A stretch of 64,000 bases of DNA from Alphaproteobacteria bacterium US3C007 (lineage in GTDB: Bacteria > Pseudomonadota > Alphaproteobacteria > Rhodobacterales > Rhodobacteraceae), in the NCBI GenBank assembly GCA_034423775.1, contig CP139918.1:62001-126000 (forward strand), read 5' to 3'. Positions 56,621-64,000 of this stretch are shown here, piece by piece; position 1 is the stretch's first letter; every line of letters begins with the position of its first letter. The translations under genes were made by a program, and so were the position numbers. The notes under the pieces are model-generated. The model was not told where the DNA came from and did not search any database. It saw only the letters and a program-made list of their open reading frames with translations.

Positions 56621-57301
56621 ATGAAAATCGGCATCTTACAGGCTGGCCACACCCCGGACGAAATGCGCCCGCAGACAGAGAATTACGGCGGGCTCTGCGC
56701 CGCTTTATTAGACGGGCATGGCTTTAAATTTGACGTGTTCAGCGTGGTCAATGAGCAGTTTCCAAAAGATGAATTTCAAGCCGATGCCTGGTTGATCACC
56801 GGCTCGCGCCACGGAGTTTACGAAGATCTGCCCTTTATCAAACCTTTAAAGGCGCTCATCTTGCGCATTGTTGCTGCGAAAAAACCCTTGGTTGGAATAT
56901 GTTTTGGTCACCAAATCATCGCCCAAACCATGGGTGGGCATGTTGAAAAATTTTCCGGCGGCTGGAGCATCGGCCTGACCGACTATCAATTTGAAGGCCA
57001 GAAGGTGCGCATAAACGCTTGGCACCAAGATCAGGTGGTCACTCTGCCCCCCAAAGCCCGCTGCACAGGCTCTAACGGCTTTTGCAAATACGCCTTCCTC
57101 GAATATGAAGACGTTATTTTTTCGCTGCAAGCGCATCCAGAATTCGACAGCGCCTTCATCCACGGATTGATCCAGTTCCGGGGCAAAAAAAACGTGCCGC
57201 AAACATTGCTGGAAACGGCCCAAAGCAAATTATCTGATCCGAATTCAAACGATATTTTGGCGGAAAAAATTGCCACATTTTTCAAATCGAAAGCAGGTTA
57301 A
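56621..57301 (+). CDS. class I glutamine amidotransferase-domain protein
   Basis: A 226-residue stand-alone GATase-1 protein with a full triad: Cys in GICFGHQIIAQTMGG, and His and Glu in LQAHPEFD. The pattern is GuaA-like (GMP-synthase amidotransferase) rather than PuuD-like. Between two glutamyl-ligase genes it may hydrolyse a gamma-glutamyl intermediate, as PuuD/PauD do in polyamine breakdown, but this is inference. It ends one base before the next start. Confidence 0.85.
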   Translation: MKIGILQAGHTPDEMRPQTENYGGLCAALLDGHGFKFDVFSVVNEQFPKDEFQADAWLITGSRHGVYEDLPFIKPLKALILRIVAAKKPLVGICFGHQIIAQTMGGHVEKFSGGWSIGLTDYQFEGQKVRINAWHQDQVVTLPPKARCTGSNGFCKYAFLEYEDVIFSLQAHPEFDSAFIHGLIQFRGKKNVPQTLLETAQSKLSDPNSNDILAEKIATFFKSKAG

Positions 57302-57302
57302 G

Positions 57303-58670
57303 ATGCCCAGTCTTGATGAAATCTTTAAGCAAATGCCCAACGCCGCTTTGGCCTATTTAAAAGATCAAAAGCTGGATGAGATCGAATGCGTGATCGCTGA
57401 TTTACCCGGAATCGCGCGCGGAAAAGCTGTGCCAGCAACCAAGTTTGCTCGGCAAAACACGTTTTATTTACCCGATTCAATCTTTTATCAAACCATCACG
57501 GGCGGCTGGGGTGAAGCCGCGGGGGAAGGCGGGTTTATCGAACGCGATATGCTGTTGAAACCGGATTATTCCACCGCAACTGCCGCGCCATGGACGGGTG
57601 ATTTTACGCTGCAAGTGATCCATGATGCTTATGATCGCAAAGATGAGCCAATCTTATTTTCTCCCCGCAACGTGCTAAAGCGGGTTGTCGAGCTTTACAG
57701 AAAAGAAGGTTGGGAACCGGTTGTCGCTCCGGAGATGGAGTTTTTTCTGGTCGCCCGCAATATTGATCCGGCCAAACCCATCGAAGCCATGATGGGGCGT
57801 TCGGGGCGTCCGGCCGCCGCGCGCCAGTCCTATTCTATGACTGCGGTAGATGAATTCGGTCCAGTGATCGACGATATTTATGATTTTGCGGAAGCCCAAG
57901 GGTTTGAGATTGACGGGATCACCCAAGAAGGCGGCGCCGGTCAGCTGGAAATCAATCTCCGCCATGGAGATCCGGTGCGGCTTGCAGATGAAGTATTCTA
58001 TTTCAAGCGTTTGATACGCGAAGCGGCGCTGCGCCATGATTGCTTTGCCACCTTTATGGCCAAACCGATCGCCGAAGAACCCGGCAGCGCGATGCATCTT
58101 CATCATTCGATCATCGATATCGAAACGGGGGCAAATGTGTTTTCCGGCCCCCAAGGTGGCGAAACAGATTTGTTTTATAACTTCATCGCAGGGCTGCAAA
58201 CGCATTTGCCATCAGCGATTGCGGTTCTGGCGCCCTATGTGAATTCCTATCGCCGCTATGTCAAAGACCATGCCGCCCCAATTAACCTATCTTGGGCGCG
58301 TGACAATCGGACAGCGGGGATCCGCATTCCGATTTCTGAGCCTCAGGCAAGGCGGGTTGAGAACAGGATCGCGGGGATGGATTGCAACCCCTATTTGGGG
58401 ATCGCTGTGTCTTTGGCATGCGGATATTTGGGAATAAAAAATGAATTGCGGCCCTCGAAACAATATCGCGGCGATGCATATGAGGGGCGCGAAGACCTGC
58501 CCCGCGGCATGGGCGAAGCGCTTGGGCTTTTTGAAGACGCGTCCGAATTGCATGAAATTTTAGGATCCGAATTTACGCGGGTGTATTCTATTGTAAAACG
58601 CGCCGAATATGACGAGTTTTTACAGGTCATTAGCCCTTGGGAACGCGAACATCTTCTTTTAAACGTATGA
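57303..58670 (+). CDS. glutamine synthetase-like ligase 2 (gamma-glutamylpolyamine synthetase type)
   Basis: A 455-residue GS-fold protein, a distant paralogue of the ligase 1.4 kb upstream. Motifs are VIADLPGIARGKAVPA, VVAPEMEFFLVARN, QEGGAGQLEINLRHGD, SAMHLHHSIID and ARDNRTAGIRIP. Like PuuA it has the N-terminal DLPG-RGK pattern of gamma-glutamylputrescine synthetases. Its stop overlaps the flavoprotein start (58667-58670). Two ligases in one set may give different amine specificities. Confidence 0.9.
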   Translation: MPSLDEIFKQMPNAALAYLKDQKLDEIECVIADLPGIARGKAVPATKFARQNTFYLPDSIFYQTITGGWGEAAGEGGFIERDMLLKPDYSTATAAPWTGDFTLQVIHDAYDRKDEPILFSPRNVLKRVVELYRKEGWEPVVAPEMEFFLVARNIDPAKPIEAMMGRSGRPAAARQSYSMTAVDEFGPVIDDIYDFAEAQGFEIDGITQEGGAGQLEINLRHGDPVRLADEVFYFKRLIREAALRHDCFATFMAKPIAEEPGSAMHLHHSIIDIETGANVFSGPQGGETDLFYNFIAGLQTHLPSAIAVLAPYVNSYRRYVKDHAAPINLSWARDNRTAGIRIPISEPQARRVENRIAGMDCNPYLGIAVSLACGYLGIKNELRPSKQYRGDAYEGREDLPRGMGEALGLFEDASELHEILGSEFTRVYSIVKRAEYDEFLQVISPWEREHLLLNV

Positions 58671-59971
58671 ACCTGCTCGACGCCAATGATCAACCCGGGC
58701 AATACCCGCCCAGTTGGTATGCTGCGACAACGCAATTTTTACCGCCCTTTCCCAGCTTTGACGGAACGGATAATACGGATATTTGCATTATCGGAGCCGG
58801 ATATACCGGCTTATCAGCGGCGCTGCATTTGGCCAATCAGGGCTGTGCAGTCACGCTTTTAGAGGCGCAGCGCGTCGGGTTTGGCGCGTCGGGGCGCAAT
58901 GGTGGCCAATTAGGGTCAGGGCAAAGGCTGGATCAAGAAACCTTGCTGCACTGGCTGGGGCCACAATCGGCGGATGCCCTTTGGGATCTGGCGGAAGAGG
59001 CTATTGATTGTAGCAAATCCTTGATTAAGCAGCACAAAATTGATTGCTTTTTAAAACCCGGCATCGCCGAGCTTGGGTTTTCAAACGCAGACAGGCAAAA
59101 CCTTCATCGTAGTGCAGCGTTTTTACAAAAACGCTATGGCTATGATAAAATCACGCTGCTCGATGAAGCGGCAAGCCAAGCGCTCTGCCCTTCTGCGCTG
59201 TATAAAGGCGGGGTTTTGGATCACGGAAGCGCGCATCTGCATCCTTTGCGCTATGTTTTGGGATTGGCAAAAGCAGCCGCAGCCGCGGGCGTTCGCATCT
59301 ATGAAAATACCCGCGTCATCGATCTAAAAGATGGGGTTAAGCCAACCATTACAACTTCAAACGGGCAGATCACCTGCGCGCAGGTAATTCTGGCCTGCAA
59401 TGGCTATTTGGGCAAGCTCCACCCAAAAATAGCCCGGCACGTGATGCCTATTAATAATTTCATTGCTGCAACAGAACCGCTGGGCCCGGCAACCACACGC
59501 GTGTTAACCCAAGATGTGGCGGTGGCAGATACCAAGTTCGTGGTGAATTATTTCCGATTGTCGCATGATGGAAGGCTGCTCTTTGGCGGAGGTGAAAGCT
59601 ACGGCTATCGCTTCCCCACCGACATTGCAGCCAAAGTCCGCACACCGATGTTGAAAATTTTTCCGCATCTCAAAGATGTTAAACTTGAATATGCATGGGG
59701 CGGCACGCTTGGCATCACTATGCGCCGAACGCCCTATTTTGCAAGGATGTCAAAAAACATCATCACAGCTTCGGGATATTCGGGCCATGGTGTGGGCACC
59801 GCTACGCATGCCGGAAAATTGATCGGACAAGCAATTATGGGCCAAGCCAACGGATTTGATACGATGTCGCAGATCCCTCAGCTTCCATTCCCGGGGGGCC
59901 GCTACGCACGCCTGCCGCTGCTTGTACTGGCCATGACATGGTACAGTCTGCGCGACCGATTGGGACTTTAA
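58667..59971 (+). CDS. FAD-dependent amine oxidoreductase (PuuB / gamma-glutamylputrescine oxidase-like)
   Basis: A 434-residue DAO-family flavoprotein. Starting PPSWYAATTQ, then the FAD motif ICIIGAGYTGLSAALHLA, GFGASGRNGGQLGSGQR (the FAD contact typical of PuuB), and the C-terminal YSGHGVGTATHAGKLIGQA. It likely oxidises a gamma-glutamylated amine to the aldehyde, the step after the ligases. The matching aldehyde dehydrogenase (PuuC) is not in the window. It is translationally coupled to ligase 2. Confidence 0.88.
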   Translation: MNLLDANDQPGQYPPSWYAATTQFLPPFPSFDGTDNTDICIIGAGYTGLSAALHLANQGCAVTLLEAQRVGFGASGRNGGQLGSGQRLDQETLLHWLGPQSADALWDLAEEAIDCSKSLIKQHKIDCFLKPGIAELGFSNADRQNLHRSAAFLQKRYGYDKITLLDEAASQALCPSALYKGGVLDHGSAHLHPLRYVLGLAKAAAAAGVRIYENTRVIDLKDGVKPTITTSNGQITCAQVILACNGYLGKLHPKIARHVMPINNFIAATEPLGPATTRVLTQDVAVADTKFVVNYFRLSHDGRLLFGGGESYGYRFPTDIAAKVRTPMLKIFPHLKDVKLEYAWGGTLGITMRRTPYFARMSKNIITASGYSGHGVGTATHAGKLIGQAIMGQANGFDTMSQIPQLPFPGGRYARLPLLVLAMTWYSLRDRLGL

Positions 59972-60020
59972 CAGGGCCTTTGCCGCGCTGCTGACAGGCT
60001 GCTACCCCTCGCTGAGACCA

Positions 60021-60611
60021 TTAAGATCCCAGCTTGCTCAGCTTTTCTTGAAGATCCGCCAATTGGCTTTTGATTTGCTGCAAATCTTCATCAGCCGCGC
60101 TTGACGTTGTAGGCGCGGCCTGTGGCGCAGGGCTTGCCGCTGCGGGATTATCCTCGGCCGCACCTGGCCAGGCCGCGAAGCCCGATGTCATCGCTTTCAC
60201 AAACGCCTCTTGCTGCGCGCGCAAAGCATCAAAACCGGGTACCTGCGACAAAGCGTTACCCCCGCCCATATTTTCAAAAATTTTCGCTTGACCATCGCGC
60301 ATCATATCAAAAGACATGGCCAAGACCTGCGGCACGATACTCGATGCCTGCGTCGTGTAACTGCGCACCAAATCATTCAACACATTGATTGGAAGAACGC
60401 TTTCACCGCGGCTTTCATGCTCGGCGATAATTTGCAATAAATATTGGCGGGTTAAATCATCCCCGGACTTCAAATCAACGATTTGAACGTCGCGCCCGTC
60501 ACGCACGAAACCTGCAATATCTTCAAGCGTCACATAATCGCTGGTTTCCGTATTGTATAAGCGCCGGCTCGCATAGCGCTTGATCAACAAAGGTTTATTG
60601 GCTGTAGACAC
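60021..60611 (-). CDS. phaR: polyhydroxyalkanoate synthesis repressor PhaR
   Basis: A 196-residue regulator. The N-terminal PHB/PHA accumulation DNA-binding domain (about 6-70) contains LLIKRYASRRLYNTETSDYV and VQIVDLKSGDDLTRQYLLQII. A second domain (about 75-115, LPINVLNDLVRSY) and an Ala/Pro-rich tail with a final coiled coil follow. PhaR binds PHA granules and releases phasin and PHA promoters. The GTG start has GGGAGG five bases upstream. A near-match PhaR box overlaps its leader, suggesting autoregulation. Confidence 0.94.
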   Translation of the reverse strand: MSTANKPLLIKRYASRRLYNTETSDYVTLEDIAGFVRDGRDVQIVDLKSGDDLTRQYLLQIIAEHESRGESVLPINVLNDLVRSYTTQASSIVPQVLAMSFDMMRDGQAKIFENMGGGNALSQVPGFDALRAQQEAFVKAMTSGFAAWPGAAEDNPAAASPAPQAAPTTSSAADEDLQQIKSQLADLQEKLSKLGS

Positions 60612-60629
60612 GCAGACCTCCCAAAAATG

Positions 60630-60640
60630 CAGCAGTGCAG
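60630..60640 (-). promoter_or_regulatory. near-match PhaR box in the phaR leader
   Basis: CAGC-AGT-GCAG differs at one base from the CTGC-N3-GCAG palindrome seen twice before the phasin gene. It lies 19 bases upstream of the phaR GTG. Autoregulation is inferred. Confidence 0.4.
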
Positions 60641-60661
60641 AAAAACATTACGCGCTTGCGA

Positions 60662-60696
60662 AAAGAAAAGAAAGGGTGCGCCGAAGCACACCCTTT
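60662..60696 (-). terminator. intrinsic terminator between phasin and phaR
   Basis: On the minus strand GGGTGTGC-TTCG-GCGCACCC, an eight-pair stem with one G-U and a stable TTCG loop, is followed by TTTCTTTTCTTTT. It ends the phasin transcript and separates it from phaR. Confidence 0.78.
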
Positions 60697-60749
60697 ACTG
60701 TGAATTGCCTCTGGGAGGAAAGGCAAAACTATCATGTGGTCCTATTTGC

Positions 60750-61169
60750 TTAGGCGGCCGCTTTTTTAGTGGCTTTCTTAACCGCAGCAGATGCATCTTC
60801 GCTAAAATCCTTACCCGCGGTCATCATCAAATCAACCGTGTCAGTTTGAACTTTCTTTGCCACTTCGGCAAAGGCTGCCATATTTTCGGCCGCAACTTCA
60901 GCCTGCGCAGAGGCAAACTCTGTCATCACTTTTACGTAATCGGCTGGATCTGTTTTTGCTTTTGAAATTGTGCTTAAGCGCGACAATGTCTCTTTTGTCC
61001 ATTTGTTTGAGATTTCAGCGCTTTTTTCCGCAGCTTCCACTGCCACGCTGGCAAATTTCTCATTCAGGGCTGTCGTGCCTTTCATCGCTTCTTCGAAAGA
61101 CTTTGTATCAACAGGAAATGCACCCATCATATCTTTGAAAAAACCCGTCATATCGTTCAAATTTGTCAT
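60750..61169 (-). CDS. phasin-family PHA granule protein
   Basis: A 139-residue helical protein. It has the phasin pattern NEKFASVAVEAAEKSAEISN and AQAEVAAENMAAFAEVAKKV, ending in a Lys/Ala-rich tail (AAVKKATKKAAA). Phasins coat polyhydroxyalkanoate granules and are usually PhaR-repressed. ATG 61169 has GAGGAAAG upstream; the longer ORF to 61265 runs through the operator region. Two perfect PhaR-type boxes lie in the 100 bases before it. Confidence 0.92.
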   Translation of the reverse strand: MTNLNDMTGFFKDMMGAFPVDTKSFEEAMKGTTALNEKFASVAVEAAEKSAEISNKWTKETLSRLSTISKAKTDPADYVKVMTEFASAQAEVAAENMAAFAEVAKKVQTDTVDLMMTAGKDFSEDASAAVKKATKKAAA

Positions 61170-61223
61170 TCTACTTTCCTCAGCTGAGCGGCGATATCCG
61201 CGATCACTTAAGCAACATATAGA

Positions 61224-61238
61224 TGCTGCAATGCAGCA
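61224..61238 (-). promoter_or_regulatory. PhaR-type operator 1 upstream of the phasin gene
   Basis: TGCTGC-AAT-GCAGCA is a perfect palindrome with six-base arms around three bases and contains CTGC-N3-GCAG, the consensus known for alphaproteobacterial PhaR. It is 55 bases before the phasin ATG, a normal repressor position. Confidence 0.72.
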
Positions 61239-61251
61239 TTGCAAGTTTTTT

Positions 61252-61262
61252 CTGCAGTGCAG
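61252..61262 (-). promoter_or_regulatory. PhaR-type operator 2 upstream of the phasin gene
   Basis: CTGC-AGT-GCAG is a second exact match to the PhaR palindrome. Its centre is 26 bases from that of operator 1, so dimers could bind on nearly the same helix face. Confidence 0.7.
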
Positions 61263-61303
61263 CATAAAAATGTTAAAAGCTGCGCAACCACCGCTGAAAG
61301 CGG

Positions 61304-63088
61304 CTAGAGCCGCACATAACGCCCGGGTGCATCGGGAAGGTTTTCACGCTCAGCTTCGGAAAAATGGCGCGCGGCGATTTTTTTACCGGACCGACGGGTC
61401 AGCCATGCGCTCCAACTGGGCCACCAGCTGCCAGAATTAAAATCTGCTGTTTTCTGCCACTGATCACTAGAGAGGGTTAAATCTTGATTCGTGAAATGGC
61501 CATATTTCTTTTTACTGGGAGGGTTGATAATGCCTGCGATATGGCCTGACTGGGATAAAATAAACTGTTTTGAGCGACTGCCCATTCCCTGCACGCCCCG
61601 GTAACTGTCTTTCCAGGCCGCGATATGATCGGTCTCGCAGCCAATTGCGCACACGGGAACTTTGACATCTTTTAAGTGTAAACGCTCTCCCAACAACGTT
61701 ATGCCCTGCGTGGCGAAAGCATCACTTTGGCATAATTCGCGCAAATATTGCACGGCCATCCGCCCGGGAAGGTTGGTACCATCTCCATTCCAAAACAGCA
61801 GATCAAACGCCGGCGGCGCTTCGCCCATCATATAACTTTTTATCGCTGGCTTATATATCAGATCATTGGCGCGCAAAAAGCTAAACGTGCGCGCCATAAC
61901 AAAGCTTTTCAGCATACCGCGCTGCGCAACTTCTTGTTCAATCCCATCGATAAAATCATTTTGCAGGAATGGGGTGAATTCGCCCTGTTGTGAAAAATCC
62001 GTTAGCGTGGTGAAAAAACTTGCCGAATTCACCGAAGAATCTCCGCGTTTTTTTAGCAAGGCCAAAGTCAGCGCCAATGTTGTGCCGCCAATACAATAGC
62101 CAACTGCGTTCACTTGGCTCTGCGCGCTGCGCGCCTTCACTTCACGGATAGCGGTCAAAAACCCATCTTCGATATATGTTTCCAACCCAACATCACGGTA
62201 ACTGTCATCAGGATTGACCCAAGACACCACAAACACGCTAAAGCCCTGCTCTGTCAGCCATTTGATAAGACTGTTCTGGGCTTTTAAATCCAAAACGTAA
62301 AATTTATTGATCCAAGGCGGAAAAATGAGAAGAGGAATCGCGTGCACAACTTCGCTGGAGGGGCTGTATTGCAGCAATTCAAACATCCGGTTTTCAAAAA
62401 CAACCTTGCCCGGGCTATTGGCAATATTGACCCCCAATTCGAACACTTTGTCATTTGCCAGCTTCACAACCAGTTCACCCTGGTTATCCTCTAAATCTGA
62501 GATTAGGTTCTCCAACCCATCAATCAAAGATTGGCCATCTGTTTCGATCGCGCGCTCCAGCGCATCTGGATTGGTGCCTAGAAAATTTGTGGGCGCCATC
62601 ATATCAATGATTTGATCGGTAAAAAATGACAGGCGTTTTTGTTCAACGGCCGCTAAGCCATCCATGCTGCGCGCCGCGCTGCGCAAAGCTGCCGCATTCT
62701 GCAAATATTGGTCTTTTACAAAACTAAAATAAGGGTGGCTCTGCCACATCGGATTGGAAAACCGAGGATCCGAGTTAGTGGCTGATGATTCCCCACCCAC
62801 GCTTTGCATTCCACCAAGGTTTTGCTGCAGCGTTGTAAAATGGCTTAAAGATTTCCCCCAATATTCAACCTGCTGCGCCATTAATCGCGCCGGGTTCTTC
62901 ACCGCCTCTTCCCAATAAGCATGCGAAGCTTTGACCATCAAATCCGGGCCGGGGCCGCTCAAAGCCGGGGCTACGGCCTGTTTGTTCTGCACAAGAGTTA
63001 AAAAGCGCTGCGACAGCTCTTCCAGCTTGACCAAATTGTCACTCATTTGGTCAGCTTTTTCTGCAACTGCATTGTCTTTTCTTGTCAT
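61304..63088 (-). CDS. phaC: class I polyhydroxyalkanoate synthase
   Basis: A 594-residue PHA synthase polymerising 3-hydroxyacyl-CoA into storage polyester. An N-terminal PhaC_N domain (about 80-250) is followed by an alpha/beta-hydrolase core. The lipase-like box is GYCIGGT with the catalytic Cys; Asp in CETDHIAAW and His in LSQSGHIAGIINPP complete the triad. YYWGKSL-type VEYWGKSLSHF and PPWINKFYVLDL are family marks. Length fits the stand-alone class I enzyme. It is divergent from phaZ, and a PhaR-type box lies between them. The start at 63088 lacks a good ribosome site; 63046 is an alternative. Confidence 0.95.
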   Translation of the reverse strand: MTRKDNAVAEKADQMSDNLVKLEELSQRFLTLVQNKQAVAPALSGPGPDLMVKASHAYWEEAVKNPARLMAQQVEYWGKSLSHFTTLQQNLGGMQSVGGESSATNSDPRFSNPMWQSHPYFSFVKDQYLQNAAALRSAARSMDGLAAVEQKRLSFFTDQIIDMMAPTNFLGTNPDALERAIETDGQSLIDGLENLISDLEDNQGELVVKLANDKVFELGVNIANSPGKVVFENRMFELLQYSPSSEVVHAIPLLIFPPWINKFYVLDLKAQNSLIKWLTEQGFSVFVVSWVNPDDSYRDVGLETYIEDGFLTAIREVKARSAQSQVNAVGYCIGGTTLALTLALLKKRGDSSVNSASFFTTLTDFSQQGEFTPFLQNDFIDGIEQEVAQRGMLKSFVMARTFSFLRANDLIYKPAIKSYMMGEAPPAFDLLFWNGDGTNLPGRMAVQYLRELCQSDAFATQGITLLGERLHLKDVKVPVCAIGCETDHIAAWKDSYRGVQGMGSRSKQFILSQSGHIAGIINPPSKKKYGHFTNQDLTLSSDQWQKTADFNSGSWWPSWSAWLTRRSGKKIAARHFSEAERENLPDAPGRYVRL

Positions 63089-63112
63089 TTTTGCATTTTT
63101 CAGTTAATATTT

Positions 63113-63123
63113 CTGCTATGCAG
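63113..63123. promoter_or_regulatory. PhaR-type operator in the phaC/phaZ divergent promoter region
   Basis: CTGC-TAT-GCAG matches the same palindrome found before the phasin gene. It lies 24 bases before phaC and 70 bases before phaZ in the 105-base divergent gap, so one PhaR site could control both synthesis and breakdown. Confidence 0.62.
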
Positions 63124-63193
63124 CATAACAGCGCCGGATAAAAATTCCAAGCGGCGATGCAAAGCGGCAAAATGGTTAAGTTTGGAGCAGAAA

Positions 63194-64000
63194 ATGCGGT
63201 TTATGGCGAATTATGATTTCATGGAAACCATGCGCAATACCAACCAATGGATTGGCGCAAGCGCGCAAGCCTTTGCCTCAAATCCCGGTTTCGCAATGAT
63301 GCCCAACCCTGCGCTTGAATGGATGGCCGCCTGGGGGCAAGTGACCGAGCGCAGTTTTCAACGGATGAGCGTAAAGCCTGATTGGGGAATTGATAGCATG
63401 CCCGGTGCAGATGGGCGGGATCATGTGGTAGAGCCAAAAGCCGTTTTGAAAGCCCCCTTTGGCGACTTGGTGCATTTTGACGTACAAGATCGGCCCACCG
63501 CGCCGCGAAAAGTGTTGTTGGTGGCGCCCATGTCGGGCCATTATGCGACCTTGCTGCGCTCGACAGTGAAAAGCCTGATCCCCGATTGTGAAGTTTATAT
63601 CACCGATTGGCATAATGCGCGGGACATTCCTGTATCGGATGGTAAATTCGATATTGAAGATTATACGCTTTATTTGGTGGATTATTTGCGCCATCTGGGA
63701 CCCGACACGCATGTAATCGCCGTGTGCCAACCCGTGCCCTTGGCGCTGGCCGCCACAGCCTATCTGGCGCAAGAAGATCCAAAGGCGCAGCCCCTCAGCC
63801 TGACCTTAATCGGGGGGCCAATTGATCCGGATGCAAACCCAACCGATGTCACTGATTTTGGCCATCGCGTCACAATGGGGCAGCTTGAACAGACCCTGAT
63901 CCAGCGCGTTGGGTTTAAATATGCTGGCGTTGGCCGAAAAGTTTATCCCGGGTTACTTCAATTATCCTCATTTATGTCGATGAATGCCGAGCGCCACACG
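63194..64000 (+). CDS. phaZ: intracellular polyhydroxyalkanoate depolymerase, 3' truncated by the window edge
   Basis: The frame is open from ATG 63194 to the last base, giving 269 codons of a protein usually around 400-430 residues. It has the PhaZ depolymerase N-terminal domain and the alpha/beta-hydrolase core. PMSGHYATLLRSTVKSLIP is the oxyanion region, and VIAVCQPVPLALAATAYL contains the catalytic Cys of the intracellular PhaZ class. TLIGGPIDPDANPT follows. GGAG lies seven bases before the ATG. It mobilises stored PHA and is divergent from phaC. Confidence 0.92.
   Translation, partial: MRFMANYDFMETMRNTNQWIGASAQAFASNPGFAMMPNPALEWMAAWGQVTERSFQRMSVKPDWGIDSMPGADGRDHVVEPKAVLKAPFGDLVHFDVQDRPTAPRKVLLVAPMSGHYATLLRSTVKSLIPDCEVYITDWHNARDIPVSDGKFDIEDYTLYLVDYLRHLGPDTHVIAVCQPVPLALAATAYLAQEDPKAQPLSLTLIGGPIDPDANPTDVTDFGHRVTMGQLEQTLIQRVGFKYAGVGRKVYPGLLQLSSFMSMNAERHT

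Overview
The window looks like a chromosomal segment from an alphaproteobacterium of the Rhodobacteraceae / marine Roseobacter group. The grounds are the gene neighbourhoods (folB-folP-glmM; glyQ-DUF6446-glyS-PPDK-like; hflK-hflC-DUF2065-degP; phaZ, phaC, phasin, phaR), a SAM-II riboswitch in front of metZ, a GTTC-N7-GTTC LexA-type box, and CTGC-N3-GCAG PhaR-type boxes. Base composition is moderate for the group. I see no rRNA, tRNA, insertion sequence, prophage or CRISPR array. Most of the window is dense housekeeping DNA with short gaps and ATGA overlaps.

Layout. 0-6 kb: a truncated HAD hydrolase, a UbiH-type hydroxylase, a class V aminotransferase, two Lrp/AsnC regulators divergent from ilvC, and a DMT exporter. 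6-16.6 kb, minus strand: glmM, folP, a FolB fusion, a SleB-type hydrolase, a PPDK-like protein, glyS, a DUF6446 membrane protein, glyQ. 16.8-24.1 kb: a SPOR/peptidoglycan-binding protein whose trypsin-like domain has lost its catalytic triad, a broken AruI-like ThDP decarboxylase, trkH, folE2, and metZ with its SAM-II riboswitch. 24.4-33.8 kb: a glutathione transferase, yciB, a DMT transporter, ftsY, an orphan fused formate-dehydrogenase diaphorase subunit, xseA, purD and a ferredoxin. 33.9-40.5 kb: a DnaE2 C-terminal remnant under an SOS box, degP, DUF2065, hflC, hflK, gor, rpiA. 40.7-51.8 kb: sdaA, two tandem DMT transporters, thiN, DUF2842, purA, a cobalt-type nitrile hydratase operon, secG, pyrG, rlmJ and a TerB-like protein. 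51.9-60 kb: a polar amino-acid-type ABC importer followed by two glutamine-synthetase-like ligases, a class I amidotransferase and a PuuB-like flavoprotein, probably an amine or polyamine gamma-glutamylation module. 60-64 kb: the polyhydroxyalkanoate locus.

Working together. The hflK-hflC-DUF2065-degP block is membrane and periplasmic protein quality control. folE2, folB and folP supply folate. metZ and ilvC with its paired Lrp genes cover methionine and branched-chain synthesis. The PHA block carries synthase, depolymerase, phasin and repressor, with probable PhaR operators at the phasin and phaC/phaZ promoters and a weaker one at phaR itself.

The most unusual signals are signs of gene remodelling and of RNA control. 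The first group comprises the SOS-boxed DnaE2 tail, the triad-less protease-like protein, the AruI-like pseudogene and the orphan diaphorase subunit. The second comprises an 11-bp inverted repeat that can mask the ilvC start codon, competing hairpins before pyrG, and a strong-SD leader ORF overlapping the first glutamine-synthetase-like gene. Nothing could be searched against databases, so family calls rest on motif recognition.
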